Shown piece by piece: positions 22,879 to 33,970 of a stretch of DNA of 64,000 bases; the first letter of the stretch is position 1, and each line of letters begins with the position of its first letter. The stretch lies in NCBI GenBank assembly GCA_037349315.1, contig JBAIAC010000059.1, forward strand, positions 15,966,501 through 16,030,500, read 5' to 3'. Origin of the DNA: Chelydra serpentina (Eukaryota > Chordata > Testudines > Chelydridae). The translations under genes and the position numbers were made by a program. The notes beneath the pieces are model-generated. The model worked only from the letters and a program-made list of their open reading frames with translations. It had not been told where the DNA came from and did no database searches.

Positions 22879-23240
22879 TGTAGTGAGGCAGAGGGGCCTC
22901 CCTCCGGACTGGCGAGTGAAGGTGGGTGGAGCCAAACCCACCCTGCCCCCCTTGCCGGAAGGACCAGGGCGGGGCCGGAAGTATAAAAGGAAGGCTCTGC
23001 AGCTCAGTTGGCCCAGAGCCAGCAGAGGAGATGGACACCTCTGCCTTGCTGCAGCACCCAGGAGTGGAACCTGCGCTGTGTCACGCCCTGCCCCCAGAGG
23101 AGACGAACGCAGACAAGGAGTTGCTGGGACTAACTTCGGCTGTTTACCCCGAGGAGCCTGAGGACCTGTGGAGGCCAGACGTACCAAACCTCGGGGCGGC
23201 AGGAAGTAGCCCAAGGGCAGCCGGTGACTGGCCGGCTACA
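22879..23240 (+). mobile_element. LTR-like element with TATA box
   Basis: Ends TGTAGTGAGG and CCGGCTACA form the short TG...CA inverted repeat of LTRs. GTATAAAAGG at about 22980 is a good TATA box. No target duplication was found and similarity may continue past 23240, so the 3' boundary is uncertain. Open frames through it are GC-driven. Confidence 0.5.
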
Positions 23241-23473
23241 GCCTGACCGTTTCTCAGTCAGCGCCTTGCAGCGGGATCCGTGCCGACCCAGTGGCAGACA
23301 TAAAATCATGCAGACAGAGCAAAGCAGAAAACAAGCTTGGGGGTTGATAATGGTGGTGTCACAGTGTCACTGGATCTGGTCTATTCCCCAGCCTGTAACC
23401 AGTCTCTTGGAAGTGACCCCTTTAGTGTGCCAAACACTAAAAGTTCACACAGCGCAGGCCCTTGGCCTCCAAA

Positions 23474-23743
23474 GGTTTGTCTATACAGCAAAGAAAAAAC
23501 TGCAGCTGGCCTGTGCCAGCCGACTCGGGCTCACAGGGCTCGGGCTGTGGGGCTGTTTTATTGCTGTGTAGACGTCCAGGCTTGGGCTGGAGCCTGGGCT
23601 CTGGGACCCTCCCACCTCACAGGGTCCTAGAGCCTGGGCACCAGCCTGAGCCTGGACGTCTACACAGCAGTGAAACAGCCCCACAGCCCGAGTCAGCTGG
23701 CACGGGCCAGCCGCAGGTTGTTATTCGCTGTGTAGACAAACCC
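23474..23743. mobile_element. MITE with very long inverted repeats
   Basis: GGTTTGTCTATACAGCAAAG at the left pairs with the complement of CGCTGTGTAGACAAACC, and the whole element is close to a palindrome (GCTCGGGCTGTGGGGCTGTTT against its complement near 23670-23690). Same family as at 26725 and 52209. Confidence 0.8.
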
Positions 23744-24003
23744 CAAGAGTAGGCCTTCGGGCACCAGCAAACCCTGTTTCACTCCCTGGCTCCCTACAGT
23801 GAATCCAGCCAGGCCTGAGCCCTGCAGGAGGCTTGTACTGTACTCCTTTAGGGCGCAATGCTCTCGGTGAATATTTGCAGTGACACAGGCAGCCTTTAAC
23901 AATTTGTTAGGCACCTGGCATACAGAATCCTTGAGTTAGCAAAGAGAGGCAAGAGTTAAGCTATAGTCTATTCTGGCCAAGCCGGAGCATGGGCTAGCGA
24001 AGC

Positions 24004-24202
24004 CAGGAGTGGTGCCAGCTTTTTTGCCGCCCTAGGCGGTGGCGGCAGGGGAGGCGGCCGCCGAGGACCCCGGCGGCCGAAGAAGCTGCAGCAGAAGTGC
24101 CGCCGAGGACCCAGCGGCTGCTGAGGGATCTCAAAAGCCGCCCCACAAATCCTGGTGTCCTAGGCAACCGCCTAGGGTCGCCTAATGGTAGCGCCGGCCC
24201 TG
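24004..24202. mobile_element. hAT-type MITE, 199 bp
   Basis: Ends CAGGAGTGGTGCCAGC and the complement CAGGGCCGGCGCTACC, with a perfect 8-bp target duplication AGCGAAGC (23996-24003 and 24203-24210). Related to the element at 31198 and to part of the composite at 46542. Confidence 0.9.
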
Positions 24203-24210
24203 AGCGAAGC

Positions 24211-25214
24211 TGTAATGGATTCCATCTCAGATTCTCTCTTTTTTTTTATCTACTCAGGAGAAAGCAGAGCCAGCTTCCTCCAGAAGCCCACATTATCCCC
24301 TGCTGTCATTCCTTTGTTCTCAAGCTGGGGGTCTCTGTTCGGCTTCCTTGCTCAGAGGTGGAGGGAAATCCTCATTCCTCGTGAATGTTCTGGTCACTGG
24401 TTCTTTCCATTCTCGCTTTCTGATTCTGCACTGGTATGGGTCTCTTGCAGCAGGTTCCAACCATTTCTTTAAAAGTCCTATTCATAGCAGCCCAGACAGC
24501 AAGGTGACACCACACACCTCATGTTTTGTGCTGCCCCCAAGATCAGACTTAACTCTTCTCCCCCTTCCCCTGCGGAGTGGCTATGCAAACTGAAGCACAC
24601 ACTGGAATCATACAAGTATTACAATAAATTCCCACTTCGTCAGGTGGCAATTAAACCATATTCCAAAGGACTGTATTCCACGGAAGTGGAACTTGTTTAA
24701 TTGAGAGTGGAAGCAATTTTTATGCAGACTGATGAAAACTTTTTGTTTTTTCCCCCTTTTTGTTAATGCCTATTTGACTGCTTGATAAACTGTTAGGAGA
24801 AAAAACGGTTTCCGTTCAGTCCTTCACCCCTTATGTGCTAAGAAAGCTCTTGCTCCAATTCTGTGGGTTTACCAAGGAGAATGGCTGCAAAAACTGGAAA
24901 GGCCCGAGTTTATATTCTTGATATTTCTAGAGATAAAACAAATGACAATTTTAAACCCTTTACCATTATCCAGGCTTTTTCATACATCATAAACCTACTT
25001 TGTTCCCCTTTGTATGTCACCTTTAAGCAATGTTGCTGCATCTTTACTCCTTCACAATGACTCTATCTCAATCGCAGAAGCGTCTAACATACAGTACTCA
25101 AAAATGCAAATGCATTCTAATCTGCTGTGCACACAACAAACTGACAAAGGAAGGTTGCAGATATTTCAAAAGCTGCAGCGGTGGGGAGAACCCAGCTGGA
25201 ACATCGGCATGTGT
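24211..25214. other. Noncoding stretch without a recognised feature
   Basis: No protein-like frame or named repeat. Confidence 0.5.
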
Positions 25215-25335
25215 ACTTATTCTTTTTAACAGAACACCACTGGTCATCACATACTGCCCCCAGCTAAAACCTCTCTAGCACATCATCAGCAATCTACAAC
25301 CTATCCTGGAAAATGATCTCTCACTCTCACAGACC

Positions 25336-25932
25336 TTGGGAGACAGGCCAGTCCTTGCTTACAGACAGTCCCCAAACCTGAAGCAAATACTCACCAGCAA
25401 CTACACACCAAACCACAAAAACACTAACCCAGGAACCAATCCCTGTAACAAACCCCGTTGCCTACTCTGTCCCCATATCTATTCTAGCGACACCATCATT
25501 GAACCCAACCACATCAGCCACACCATCAGGGGCTCATTCACCTGCACATCTACTAATGTGATATATGCCATCATGTGCCAGCAATGCCCCTCTGCCATGT
25601 ACATTGACCAAACTGGACAGTCTCTACATAAAAGAATAAATGGACACAAATCAGACATCAGGAATGGTAACATACAAAAGCCTGTAGGAGAACACTTCAA
25701 TCTCTCTGGACATTCAATAACAGATTTAAAAGTAGCCATCCAGCAACAAAAAAACTTCAAAAACAGACTTCAAAGAGAAATTGCAGAACTACAATTCATT
25801 TGCAAACTTAACACCATTAATTTGGGCTTGAATAGGGACCGGGAGTGGCTGGCTCACTACAAAAGCAATTTTCCCTCACTTGGTATTGATGCCTCCTCAT
25901 CAATTATTGGGAATGGATCACATCCACCCTGA
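25336..25932 (+). pseudogene. Penelope-like element GIY-YIG endonuclease region
   Basis: Penelope-like elements encode a reverse transcriptase joined to a GIY-YIG nuclease that cuts target DNA. This 198-codon open frame has the Cys-rich linker (NPCNKPRCLLCPH, about residues 35-48) and then the nuclease: NVIYAIMCQQC for the GIY strand, MYIDQTGQSL for the YIG strand and HKRINGHKSDI containing the conserved Arg and His. The YIG Gly is Asp here. The frame begins within the element (no real start; upstream reading has a stop after QLKP), so it is a truncated copy although its last 200 codons are open. Fold assignment is confident; activity is not expected. Confidence 0.8.
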
Positions 25933-26036
25933 TTGAATTGGCCTTGTCATCACTGGTTCTCCACTTGTAAGGTAACTCCCTTCTCTTCATGTGCCAGTAT
26001 ATTTATGCCTGTATCTGTAATTTTCACTCCATGCAT

Positions 26037-26074
26037 CTGAAGAAGTGGGTTTTTACCCATGAAAGCTTACGCCC
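26037..26074 (+). ncRNA. Hammerhead-ribozyme-like motif of the Penelope element
   Basis: CTGAAGA fits the hammerhead CUGANGA core, followed by a stem (GTGGG with CCCAT, loop of Ts) and GAAA, then a 2-bp GC/GC stem closed by TTAC. That order (core, stem II, GAAA, very short stem III) is what has been described for Penelope-like elements. Problems: an extra A precedes stem II, the expected U after stem III is C in this copy, and stem I is not evident. At best a decayed or variant ribozyme. Confidence 0.3.
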
Positions 26075-26337
26075 AAATAAATCTGTTAGTCTTTAAGGTG
26101 CCAACGGACTCCTTGTTATTCTTTTTAAATTTCTCAAATGGAAGCACATTCAGACGTATACATTAAGCAGCCTCATCTGGCCGTGTTCCCATTTCATTTT
26201 CATCATGTGGATCATTATATGTTTCATGTCACTGCAGAAAGCTACAGAATCCTGCAACTGGCTATTTTATATTTGGTGCCTTTGTTAGACTTTTCCTTCC
26301 ACTGCTAATAGGAAAGGAAATCTCTTTTTAGTGAAGG

Positions 26338-26560
26338 CACTTGGCTGGGATGCTGGAGACTTGGCTTGAGCTCCCCGTAGTGCTACAGCATCGCTGTGTT
26401 ACCGTAAACAAGTCACTTAATATCTCTGTCTCATTTCTGCAGATGTAGAAAGGTGACGATATTTTGCCTAACAGGGGTGTTGAGTGGATATATACATTAA
26501 TATGTGTGAGGTGCTCAGATACTGCAGTGATGAGTGCCACATGGGAACCTAGACAGATAA
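26338..26560 (+). repeat. MIR-type SINE remnant
   Basis: Reads like the diverged tRNA head and body of the SINE (GGAGACTTGGCTTGAGCTCC, then GTAAACAAGTCACTTAATA and TCTGTCTCATTTCTGCAGAT). Confidence 0.5.
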
Positions 26561-26724
26561 AGCAGTTTTCCCATTACTCAGAGCTCTCTGTGTGCCAAAG
26601 TCCAAGGCAGTGTTGCCAGCTCTCATGATTTTACCTCGGGATTCTGGGGATATAAGCCGGGGCAGTTCCTTTTGAAGTTGATTAGAGCTGTGTTCACTTA
26701 TACCTGGAGTGAATTTGGCTCTAA

Positions 26725-27581
26725 GGGTCTGTCTACACAGCCAAAAAAACCTGTTAGCAGCGAGTCTCAGGTACGTCTACACTGGAATAAAAGACCCGTG
26801 GCAGGGCTGAGGCAGGCTTGGGTCAGCTGACAGGGGCTCAGGCTGCGAGGCTAAAAATGGCTGTGTAGATGTTTGGGCTCAGGCTGGAGCCCAAATTCTG
26901 AGATCTTTCCCCCACACGGGGTCCCAGAGCTGGGGCTTCAGCCCAGTCCCCAGTGTCTACACAGCAATTTTTCAGCCCTTCCCTCCGAGCCCAAGCCAGT
27001 TGAACCAGGCCAGCAGCGGGTGTGTAATTGCTGCATCGGCGTAGCCTCAGAGCGCAGGTCAACTGACTTGGGCTTGCAGGGCTCGGGTTGTGGGGCTTTA
27101 AATAACAGCAGCAACATTCGGGCTCGGGCTGAAGCCCAGGCTCTGAGACCCTCCCCCCTTGCCGGGTTTCAGAACCCGGGATCCAGCATAAGCCTGAACA
27201 TCGAGAGTGCTATTTTTAGCCCATTGTGCAAGCCTTACGACCCCAAGTCAGTTGACCCAGGCTCTGAGACTCACTGCTGCAGGACTTCTTTTGCTGCGTA
27301 GATTCTTAGGGTACGTCTACACAGCAATTAACACCTGCGTCTGGCTCAGGTCAGCTGGCTCAGACTGTGGGGCCGTAGAATTGCTGTGTAGACGTTGGGA
27401 CTCAGGATGGAGCCCAAACTCTGGGACCCTGCAAAGGGGGAGGGTCCCAGAGGCCAGGCTTGAGCCTGAAAATCTAGAGAGCAATTTTAAGCCCCATAGC
27501 CTGGGCCTGGCGAGCCTGAGTCAGTTGACTTGGGCCAGCCGCAGCCATGCTTTGGGTCTTTGATTCCAGGGTAGACATACC
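26725..27581. mobile_element. Cluster of nested and tandem Harbinger-like MITEs
   Basis: Begins after TAA with GGGTCTGTCTACACAGC and ends with GGGTAGACATACC before TAA. Inside are further GTACGTCTACAC ends (26772, 27310) and several inverted blocks around GGCTCGGGCTGTGGGGC. At least three related copies are inserted in or next to each other. Frames across it (26873-27301, 27207-27563) come from the GC-rich palindromes. Confidence 0.75.
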
Positions 27582-28350
27582 TAAGGACTTGATTATCCCC
27601 TGTCATGCACCTCATGTAGCCAGTTGTAGTGGGTGTGTTCAAATGATCATTGGGAAGATTTAGCTTTTGGGAAGCAGAAGGGTTAAGCGTTTTGGTTTGT
27701 TTTCTAAACCATCATTTGAAAGATCCCTTCCTTAGTTCTCATTTCTGTACAGCCTCAGAAGGAGAGCCTACTCAATGCAATAGTGAAGCAGGAGTCAATT
27801 TGTATTTGAAAGTAGCTCTGCTAAGGTTGACAAGTTTGCAGTGTGTTTTGCTCCCCTAGCTGTAATTTCAACGCTATAGGTCTTTGCTCTCTTATAAAGT
27901 GCAGAAACCTATATATTTATTGACACAAATATCTCTGAAAGCAAGACAGCAACAAAAGGGCAACTTTTAATTTCTATGTAATGTTGCTCAGCCGTCAAGC
28001 AAACTAATCGCTCTTATTGATTCAGAGCAGTCACACATGTCACTAATGTATTACATGCACACACAAAAATAACACAAGAGATGCACTTGATTGCATTATT
28101 ACTCACTTCCTACTTCTAACTTAAGGATGTGTTAGTAGGAGTGTTATACAAACTGTTGACACAGTATTAACAAGAAGAAATGCAGTACAATGCGTTGTAG
28201 GAGTATGGAGCAATACAGTTTTGTGTGGGCTGGAAAAAGTATTTTTTAAAATAGTCTGATTTCACAGACTATACACTGTTAGCTCAGTTGTCTCCAGTTA
28301 CAAGTGTTCCAACACCTACCTAGCCCTATTATATGGTTCCTATCATGAGT
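27582..28350. other. Noncoding stretch without a recognised feature
   Basis: No protein-like frame or named repeat. Confidence 0.5.
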
Positions 28351-28352
28351 GG

Positions 28353-28520
28353 CGTCATCATCTAATTGTTACAGCATTGGACAGGGAGTCAGAACTCCTG
28401 GCTTCTAGTCCTGGCTCTGACAATTACTTGCTGCCTGTCCTTGGGCAGGTCATAGATTAACCTCTGTGTGCCTCAATTTCCCCATCTGTAAATTGAGATA
28501 ACAATACTGTACTTAACTCT
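28353..28520 (+). repeat. MIR-type tRNA-derived SINE
   Basis: GCATTGGACAGGGAGTCAGA, GGCTTCTAGTCCTGGCTCTG, CCTTGGGCAGGTCATAGA and CCTCAATTTCCCCATCTGTA follow each other as in the CORE/MIR-type SINEs of amniotes. Confidence 0.8.
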
Positions 28521-28571
28521 GGTTTGCTTATTTATACTTAGGACTTAGTCCCACTCTCTAATACTCAGTAA

Positions 28572-29284
28572 TAGAGCTCGTGAAAAATCGGAATTTGCAT
28601 CCCATGTGAAATTCCAATACTTAAAAATTTGTTTTAATCTAAAATCAGGGTGAAAAGTAAAAATATTGAATTTTTTCGTAGAATGGAAAGTTCCAATAAA
28701 TGTTGGTTTGGAAATGTCAAAACAAAACATTTCTACATTCCTTAATCAAAATGTTTTGCTTTGGTTTATTGAACCAAATCAAAAGATTTTGTTTTGTCTC
28801 AGTTTAATATTAATTTCTGTCACCCTGAGCTGCTGCAGTGCCTCATGGGAGTTGTAGTGCGGGTGCTGGACTACATTTCCCATGATGCACCGTGGTCACA
28901 ACTCCCATGATGCACCATGCTGGTTCAACTAGCAACAAGAACATTGTGAATCCTGGGAGATGTAGTCCGGCCAGAGAGCCCACTCTACAGAGGAGAATGG
29001 GTGCATGAGGCATGTAAGCCGTAACTTCCATGAGGCACTGCAGCAGCTCAAGAGAACAAATTAATATTGAAGTGACTTAAAGCAACAAAACACTTAGATT
29101 TGGTTCAACAAACTGAAATGTTTTGATTTGGGTTGACCCAAAACAAAATATTCTGTTTTGGTTTTCCTGATAGACCACTGAAACATTTTGGTAAAATCAA
29201 AATTTGTTGAGGGAACTTTCAATTTTGTGGAAACTGCATTTTCCATTGAAAACACATTTTGATGGAAAATTCCCGGCAGCTCTA
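28572..29284. mobile_element. Foldback element, about 0.7 kb
   Basis: The whole segment is an imperfect inverted repeat: TAGAGCTCGTG at one end against CGGCAGCTCTA at the other, TTTAATATTAATTTCTG against ACAAATTAATATTGAAG, and near the centre GCTGCTGCAGTGCCTCATGG against CCATGAGGCACTGCAGCAGC. No clear target duplication. A nonautonomous DNA transposon of uncertain superfamily. Confidence 0.7.
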
Positions 29285-30345
29285 ATCAAGTAGCTTCATC
29301 AAGCAGTGATGAAAATGATTAACTACTCTGGGGTAGGCCTATGCAACAGCAGATTTTCAAAATACCTCATGATCACATGTTACTGTATCAAAGGGTAGGT
29401 GCAATGCTCAGATCACGTAGCATCAGAGGATTTGAGCAATTCCTTGGACTCTTATATGGCATAGTTGCTAGTGAAATCAAGGAGGGACCCCACAGAATGA
29501 GTGACAGAATAAAGTAAAAAAATTCAAAATGTAAAAGAATATTATTAAAATAAATGCAGCACTCTAGGGAGGAAATGGTCATTTCTCAGGAGTGGAAGGA
29601 TGGTTAAAGTACAGGTCCAAACATTTTGGGATCTATCATTTGCTCTCCGGAAGACTCAGCACCCAAGTCACATGGATTCTAGCAACTTATATTGTCAGCA
29701 TGCAAAGAATCCTTGACCTTCAGCTCCAAACTATGAGCCTTTCCTTTTGGAATAAAAGGAGTAATTATGTTGGCTGGTAGCAGTAGTAGGCTGTTATCCA
29801 TTATATATGGATATGGACTATCCATGCGCGGGGGACACACTGCACTTAGTCAACATGTAGCCTATGGGGTACACCAGCTTGCCCTTTTCTGGGGTGAGTT
29901 ACTTCCCTGAACAGCTGCCCCCACAGATACAGGGGTGAGTCGATTGTACAAACCTCTGCCTGCAGGGGTGAATGGCCTTTCCTGGATAACCTTGGCCAGG
30001 TCATGTGCAGGGAGATTTCCAAGGACCTCCCTGTGACTGCACAGAGCATTTGGCACCTGGTTTTGGCAGAAAACCAGGAGAAATGTCAAGGCAGAATGTG
30101 GGTAGTATCTATTTACCTACAGCACATTGTTTAGCTTCTAGATGTCCCAGTGTGCTAGATAAGGTCCAGACAGGTTGTGTTCTTTGGTAAAGGAAGGGAG
30201 GCAAAGGTGGGACCTAAGCAATTTCAAGAAGGCTTGTAATTCTGTATATTGTGATACGGGGTGACTACGCTGTCTGGGTGCTCAACCCTCAGCAAGGTAC
30301 CCAGCCAATGGAGTTTTCCAAACCTTGCTGCTGTTCTTCCTATAT
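29285..30345. other. Noncoding stretch without a recognised feature
   Basis: No protein-like frame. Small open frames are short and overlap each other. Confidence 0.5.
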
Positions 30346-30349
30346 CTAA

Positions 30350-30598
30350 GGCTACATCTTCACTAGAAACGCTACAGTGTGTAGACACACACTACAGTGA
30401 CGGGAGGGTTCTCCTGTCGTTGTAGTTAATCCACCTCCCTGAGAGGCGGTAGCTAGGGCAACAGAAGAATTCTTCATTGACCTAGCGCTGTCTATACTGG
30501 GGTTAGGTTGACTTAACTATGTCATTCAGGGTTGTAGATTTTTCACACCCCTGAGCAACATAGCTGGGCCGATCTAACTTTTTAGTGTGGACCAGACC
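30350..30598. mobile_element. Harbinger-type MITE
   Basis: GGCTACATCTTCACTA at the left and the complement GGTCTGGTCCACACTA at the right are terminal inverted repeats, flanked by TAA and TTA. The interior has GGGAGGGTTCTCCTGTCG and CCTCCCTGAGAGGCGGTAGC, as in related turtle MITEs. Confidence 0.75.
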
Positions 30599-30718
30599 TT
30601 AACGTCACACCCTCCACTCAAAGTCACTCAAGACACTTCAGAAATCCTGTCATGAGGCAGCCTTGGCCTTCTGGGTTGGGGAAGGGGAAAGGGGGGACGA
30701 GAGTACAGTAACCTCTTC

Positions 30719-31139
30719 CATAGGCGCTGACTCTGTGGGTGCTCCGGGGCTGGAGCACCCATGGGGAAAAATTAGTGGGTGCAGAGCACTCACCGTCAGC
30801 TCCCCGCCAGCCCCCCCATGCCCAGCTCACCTCCACTTCCGGGTTCCGCCTCTGGAGGCGCCGCTCAGCGAAGCCGCTTTTTTTAGCTCACAGGCTTTGC
30901 CGCCCGTCAGCTGTTTGGTGGGCGGCAAGCCTGGGGGGGGGGGGGGGGGGGGTTATGGAGAGGGGCTGGCGGGGAGCTGCCGGTGGGCACGCTGCATTTC
31001 CCCTCCCCCCCTCCCTCCCAGGCTTGCAAGCCTGGGGCGGGGGGGGGGAGTGGAGGGGAAATGCAGCACGCCCAGGTGGAATGAAGGTGGGGCCAGGGGT
31101 GCGAGCACCCACCGGCGCTGACTAAAGTCGGCGCCTATG
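30719..31139. mobile_element. hAT-type MITE, 421 bp
   Basis: Ends CATAGGCGCTGACT and the complement CATAGGCGCCGACT, with flanks ACCTCTTC (30711-30718) and ACCTCTCC (31140-31147). The interior includes a 20-G run (30933-30952). Open frames on both strands are low complexity. Confidence 0.88.
30933..30952 (+). repeat. Poly-G tract of 20
   Basis: An uninterrupted G run inside the MITE, followed at about 31034-31050 by a second G-rich tract. Prone to length error in assemblies. Confidence 0.9.
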
Positions 31140-31197
31140 ACCTCTCCTGAATTGCACCTGAATTGTTAGAAAAGCCTTGAACAGAGAGGGGAGGGAG

Positions 31198-31378
31198 CAG
31201 GGCCGGCTCTAGCTTTTTTGCGGCCCCAAGCGGCGAAAAAAAAATGCTGCGGGCGGTGCTGCTGAAGCAAAAAAAAAGTCCTTGAAATGTGCCACCCCAA
31301 GAATGGCCTGAATGCCCCCCCTTCAGATGTGCCGCCCCAGGCACCTGCTTCCTTTGCTGGTGCCTGGAGCCGGCCCTG
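31198..31378. mobile_element. hAT-type MITE, 181 bp
   Basis: CAGGGCCGGCTCTAGC and the complement CAGGGCCGGCTCCAGG are terminal inverted repeats, with a perfect 8-bp target duplication GGAGGGAG (31190-31197 and 31379-31386). Confidence 0.92.
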
Positions 31379-31386
31379 GGAGGGAG

Positions 31387-32239
31387 GAGAGGGACTTGGT
31401 CACTGTTTTTAAACTGACAATAAAACAAATGTTCACATTCCGTGCTTGAATGTTGCAGAAGTGGAATGGAAAGCAGGCAAGGGCAGTGTCTGCACACTAA
31501 ACCAATAATATTCAGTAGCGCAGGCAGGTGCCAAGAGCCATATGGGTGCTCATCCAAGGATATAAGAGGGAATTTAGTGTCCCGGGTTTTTTTTAAGCTG
31601 ATGTTTGGCTATTCAAGTTGCTTGAGCATTTGGTAGTCTATTTAGACTGTAAGCTCTTCTAGATGGAGATTGTCTCTTATTATATATGTGTAGGGCACTG
31701 GTTCGGGCCTCTAGAAAATAAATACAAATAATAATGATAGGAAATTCTGATTCCCAACATCTAGGGAGCTAACTTTGGGCCTTCTGGCTCTTATCGAAGG
31801 ATACAAATACTTGCCTGAGAGATTGGAGCAGGTAAATAGGTTTGAATGCAGGCAAATACATCTGCTTCAGATAAAACCAAAGAGGTAAGATATACAGTCT
31901 CATGATGTATTACCCACTGCGTACAGTTGTGTTTTGTCCTGCTTGAGCTTGTTGGAAGATTTTGGATGGAGAGTGATGACGAACTGCCAGGTTCCAGTGA
32001 TTTTGTGTTCTGGGTGTTGCTTTTTTCCTGTTTATTCCAGTCTAATTCTGCATGTCAAGAGCTGATGATAGCAAGGAAAGGGTAGGCCATATATTATGCT
32101 GCCCTTTTTATATCTGTTGTTTGGTTGGCAAATGTAGTGCCTGATATAACAATATGAGTTTTCTGAAACTTGCTTAAAAGAAAATTGGGATTTTATAGAA
32201 GAGAAGATGTCTGCTCCTTCCAATCAATGCTCTCTATTC
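31387..32239. other. Noncoding stretch without a recognised feature
   Basis: Nothing recognised apart from a short TGTAAGCTCTTCTAGATGGA tail typical of old SINE 3' ends near 31650. Confidence 0.45.
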
Positions 32240-32247
32240 ATTTAGAC

Positions 32248-32558
32248 CAGGGGTCGGCAACCTTTCAGAAGTGGTGTGCTGAATCTTCATTTATTCACTC
32301 GATTTTAAGGTTTCGCGTGCCGGTGATACATTTTAACGTTTTTAGAAGGTCTCGTTCTATAAGTCTATAATATAGAACTAAACTATTTTTGTACGTAAAG
32401 TAAATAAGGTTTTTAAAATGTTTAAGAAGCTTCATTTAAAATTAAATTAAAATGCAGAGCCCCCCAGACCGGTGGCCAGGACCTGGGCAGTGTGAGTGCC
32501 ACGGAAAATCAGCTCGCGTGCTGCCTTCGGCACCTGTGCCATAGGTTGCCTACCCCTG
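32248..32558. mobile_element. hAT-type MITE (Charlie-like), 311 bp
   Basis: Ends CAGGGGTCGGCAACCT and the complement CAGGGGTAGGCAACCT, with a perfect 8-bp duplication ATTTAGAC (32240-32247 and 32559-32566). Confidence 0.93.
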
Positions 32559-32932
32559 ATTTAGACTGAATGGGCCTGATTTGCCATTGCTCTGCACCGT
32601 TTGTACTCTTATGTACTAGTGCAGGGTATTTTTGAAAAGCTGTCATTTTGATTCGGTAGTATTGTGCACTCTACATTGGTGTAAATGGCTGTACGAGGTT
32701 GCAGAGAGGAAGGACTAACACCAGGAGTTACGGTACTCATGTATTTATTACGTTTTACTGTTTGTCCTTAGATTGAAAATTCAATCCGCACACAGTAGGG
32801 CAAGGGGAATTGCAGTACCACTGCAATCCTGCAGGTGTCACCGTCCTTTCCCCCAAAGAGGCATGCATCATTCTCTGTGATCTCTATCTGGCTGCTGCTT
32901 TAGTTTGTCTCCCAAGAGTTATCACTGTTGGA

Positions 32933-33056
32933 CAGGGTGACCAGACAGCAAGTGTGAAAAATCGGGACAGGGGGTGGGGGGTAATAGGAGCCTATATAAG
33001 AAAAAGACCCCAAAATCGGGACTGTCCCTATCAAATCGGGACATCTGGTCACCCTG
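32933..33056. mobile_element. 124-bp hAT MITE (copy 2 of 3)
   Basis: Ends CAGGGTGACCAGACAGC and the complement CAGGGTGACCAGATG, perfect 8-bp target duplication CTGTTGGA (32925-32932 and 33057-33064). Same orientation as copy 1. Confidence 0.93.
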
Positions 33057-33064
33057 CTGTTGGA

Positions 33065-33584
33065 TGACGGAATGATATAGTGTCCAAGTTAAGAGTAGCA
33101 AACAATTGGTTTTGATTGGGCAGGGGATACTAAATGGAAAATATAAATAGTAATGCCATACTTACTCAACTGTATCCTAAGCAAACATACTTACTTACTA
33201 ATCTTTCACCTATAGTCAGAACACAGTGTGAATGTCTCTTTGTTTGAAAATTGCCAGCTAAATCAATATGACATTTCCTGAGCTTTATTCCCTAATGATT
33301 TCTGGGTTTTATTTTCAACACTTCTCCTGCTCCAGGAATTTACATGTTAAAATCCAAAGTGCACACAATGTCCGTGAGCCTGCGTCAGGGAGGCAGCATT
33401 CTCACCTCCATTGTGGAACTGAATCTGCAAAATAGCAGGGAAGGCTTTGAAAAGAAAAAGCTTGTGAAAGATGCAAACGCACCATCAAAACATTGGATTT
33501 AGTGAGCAGGGGTGTTTCTCCTGGACTATTTAGTGAGATGAGATTTTTTTGAAAGTGTAACCATCTCATGCACTAATTATTATA
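33065..33584. other. Noncoding stretch without a recognised feature
   Basis: No protein-like frame or named repeat. Confidence 0.5.
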
Positions 33585-33970
33585 CTTATTGGTATTACAG
33601 TAGCACTTCAAGGCCCACCTGAGACTGGGACCCTTTTGCTCCAAGCACTGGATACCCTCATAGTGAGAAACAGTCCTTGGCTCAAAAAGTTTACAGTCAT
33701 AGGTCCTAGTTCAGGAAACCACTTACACACAGGCATAATTCCATCAGTGCTCAGGATTTCAGTGGGATTTAAGCACATATTTAAAGTTAAGCATGTGCTA
33801 AGTATTGTCCTGAATAGTGATGCTTTCTGAAATCAGGGCCTGAATACACAAGGCAAACAGAGCAGGAAAGCTGAGGCACAGAGAAGTGATGTGACTTGCC
33901 CAGGGTCATCCAGCAGGCCAGTGGCAGAGCTGGGAATAGAACCCAGGTCTCCTGACTCACAGTCCAAAAC
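33585..33970 (-). repeat. MIR-type SINE, reversed
   Basis: The minus-strand head is at the right (complement of GGGAATAGAACCCAGGTCTCCTGACTC, read here in part as GAACCCAGGTCTCC), then the GTGACTTGCCCAGGGTCA core and, towards the left, the GCACTGGATACCCTCATAGTG tail. Interrupted in the middle by other sequence. Confidence 0.6.

Larger units (their letters stand above)
25215..26118 (+). mobile_element. Penelope-like retroelement, 5'-truncated
   Basis: Holds the last part of the reverse transcriptase (PLVITYCPQLKP, with a following stop), the linker and the GIY-YIG endonuclease (frame 25336-25932), then a 3' region with a hammerhead-like motif (26037-26074) and the terminal GGTGCCAACGGACTCCTTG. 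The reverse transcriptase core is missing. Confidence 0.85.

Noticed and set aside
22805..23246. 118-aa and 106-aa plus-strand frames
   Set aside because: They cross an LINE 3' end and an LTR-like element and show no domain.
25479..25760. 93-aa minus-strand frame over the Penelope region
   Set aside because: Complement of the GIY-YIG frame.
30663..31125. 152-aa and 128-aa plus-strand frames
   Set aside because: Reading of a GC-rich hAT MITE with a poly-G run giving poly-Gly.
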